Of a stretch of DNA of 31,533 nucleotides, positions 30,470-31,533 are shown one piece after another. Made by a program: the position numbers and the translations under genes. The stretch is from the IMG/VR virus record IMGVR_UViG_3300036652_000714, positions 1 through 31,533 of that record, one strand, 5' to 3'. The notes beneath the pieces are model-generated. The model saw only the letters and a list, made by a program, of their open reading frames with translations. It was not told the origin of the DNA and made no database searches. The DNA is from a virus. Positions within the stretch are counted from its first letter, which is position 1. Every line of letters begins with the position of its first letter.

Positions 30470-31533
30470 TCAGCGACCAGCCAAACGTTGACGAAGTTCT
30501 TCCGGTGTCAAAGGACGCTGCGGAGCCTGCACGGGGATCGACGCGGTAACGGGCTTGACAGCATGAACTATCGGCGGCGCGGCGGCCTTGCCACGCGCGA
30601 ACATGTCGGTCATCAGCACGAGAACGAGTTCTACGTTGGAGACCGGATCGTCGCTGGCGCGGACACGGGTACGAAGATCCCAGAGCAACTTGATCACGGA
30701 GACGATCCGGTCTGGGCCGAGCCTAGTGGCCAGTTCCATCCGGGCCTCCAGACCGGGCCCGGTGGTGGCGATCTTGCCCCCGGAGCGCAGCACCAGCACA
30801 TCCCGGAAGCAGTGCACCAGCCCACTCACGATCACGCCGGGGTTGCCCCCACGCGCCATCTGGGTTTCGAAGGCGATGAACACCTGCTCCAAGTCGCCGT
30901 TGGCACTCGCTGCGATGAGCGCCGGAGCAAAATCTTCTTCTCCGAGGAGGTCCAGAAATGACTCAACTGTGCCAATTCCGGCACGCCACACCTGGTCCAG
31001 CAGGGTCAGCGCGGTGCGCAGGTTGCCCTGCGCCCGGTGGGTGAGCAGCCGGAGCAGGTCACCGGTGATGTTGATCTTCTCGGCGGTGACGACCTGCACC
31101 ATCCGGTCGAAGATCGCCTCGGTGGGGATGCGCTGGAACTCGAACTCCATCACCCTGGTCTTCACCGTCTCCGGGATCTTCTCCGGCTCGGTGGTGATCA
31201 GGATGAAGTGCACGCCGGGCGGTGGTTCCTCCAGCGTCTTCAGGAGAGCGTTGTACGCCTCCCGGCTCATCGACTGGGCTTCGTCGTATGCGATGACGCG
31301 AGGCTCGCCGGTGCCGAACCGTAGAGAGTCGATCATCGTCCGGACGGCGTCCACCCCACCGTTGCTGGCGGCGTCCACCTCGATGTAGCCGAGTTCGGCG
31401 TCGGTGAGGGCGGATGCGAGGATCCGGGCCGCGGTGGTCTTGCCACTCCCAGACGGCCCGGAGAACAGGAGGCCCGCTGGCACTGAGCCGGTCTTCACCA
31501 TCTGCGCGAGGACGACGGCAGTGAGGCGCTGGC
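30470..31533 (-). CDS. Clamp-loader ATPase, DnaX (gamma/tau)-like, 5-prime end beyond window
   Basis: The frame is open to the right edge; residues before the first visible ATG (31501) read QRLTAVVLAQ, which aligns with the region ahead of Walker A in DnaX, so the true start is outside. Walker A is GPSGSGKTT, Walker B is VIAYDEAQSM, and sensor 1 is HFILITTEPEKIPETVKTR. Domain III helices follow (LLRLLTHRAQGNLRTALTLL, then a C-terminal collar part). The protein would load the sliding clamp at phage replication forks. It lacks the four-cysteine zinc module that cellular DnaX has between Walker A and B: that stretch is shortened to LASALTDAELGYIEVDAAS. There is no long tau-type extension; it ends after a short Pro-rich tail. 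Confidence 0.88.
   Translation of the reverse strand, partial: QRLTAVVLAQMVKTGSVPAGLLFSGPSGSGKTTAARILASALTDAELGYIEVDAASNGGVDAVRTMIDSLRFGTGEPRVIAYDEAQSMSREAYNALLKTLEEPPPGVHFILITTEPEKIPETVKTRVMEFEFQRIPTEAIFDRMVQVVTAEKINITGDLLRLLTHRAQGNLRTALTLLDQVWRAGIGTVESFLDLLGEEDFAPALIAASANGDLEQVFIAFETQMARGGNPGVIVSGLVHCFRDVLVLRSGGKIATTGPGLEARMELATRLGPDRIVSVIKLLWDLRTRVRASDDPVSNVELVLVLMTDMFARGKAAAPPIVHAVKPVTASIPVQAPQRPLTPEELRQRLAGR
30566..30577 (-). promoter_or_regulatory. Promoter-like element within the clamp-loader gene (CCGCCGATAGTT)
   Basis: A copy with the full CCGATAGT core, but inside the coding sequence (encoding PPIVHA in the Pro-rich tail). It lies 97 nt before ATG 30468 and could drive that small gene; it may also be chance. 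Confidence 0.35.

Overview
The window is a piece of a tailed bacteriophage genome. It carries almost the whole DNA-packaging and head module, and nearly every gene reads leftward on the minus strand. The DNA is GC-rich (about 60% by eye) with strongly GC-biased third codon positions. The gene families are a GH25 endolysin, a MuF minor head protein, a Mu-I-like protease, gpD/gpE-like head proteins and fibres of actinophage type. Together they point to a phage of a high-GC Gram-positive (actinobacterial) host. I see no integrase, repressor, tRNA or CRISPR array, so lifestyle cannot be decided. A clamp-loader gene at the right edge suggests a fairly large genome with its own replication genes.

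Layout in transcription order (right to left). 31533-30220: a DnaX-like clamp-loader ATPase, cut by the window edge, and a small membrane/Cys-motif protein. A 14-bp hairpin at 30136-30173 closes this block. 30090-27671: three fibre or receptor-binding genes (small tail protein, beta-helix-like protein, lectin-like protein). 27648-21374: a possible small terminase subunit, two head-associated proteins, large terminase, portal, MuF protein and a 74-residue protein, mostly joined by ATGA-type overlaps. 21296-11211: one giant 3,361-codon gene with an acetyltransferase-like segment, many small beta modules, a PI3/4-kinase-like domain with all key residues, and a conserved C-terminal domain. 11214-10625: two small genes, then the endolysin (10613-9075). 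9078-8594: a two-gene island on the opposite strand, encoding a ParB-like protein and a 55-residue CxxC protein. 8541-5750: protease/scaffold, decoration protein and major capsid protein. 5659-1: small accessory and connector genes, a structural gene that appears to need a -1 frameshift, and a repeat-rich fibre-like protein that runs off the left edge.

Four features stand out. (1) A recurring element, consensus CTGCCGATAGTA, sits just upstream of transcription units on both strands. It looks like a phage promoter -10 region: genes that start 4-9 nt after it lack a Shine-Dalgarno site (predicted leaderless), while most genes further away have one. (2) A 64-codon ORF with its own Shine-Dalgarno site is nested out of frame inside the giant gene, where third-position GC bias switches to the nested frame. 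(3) A canonical CCCGGGG slippery heptamer joins two ORFs at 2356-2362. (4) The giant virion-module protein carries kinase-like and acetyltransferase-like domains and may be delivered into the host. Every stretch longer than 300 nt is covered by a gene. The longest non-coding gaps are 6794-6962 (169 nt, only the capsid-gene leader seen), 5209-5353 (145 nt, terminator and promoter) and 30091-30219 (129 nt, terminator and promoter).
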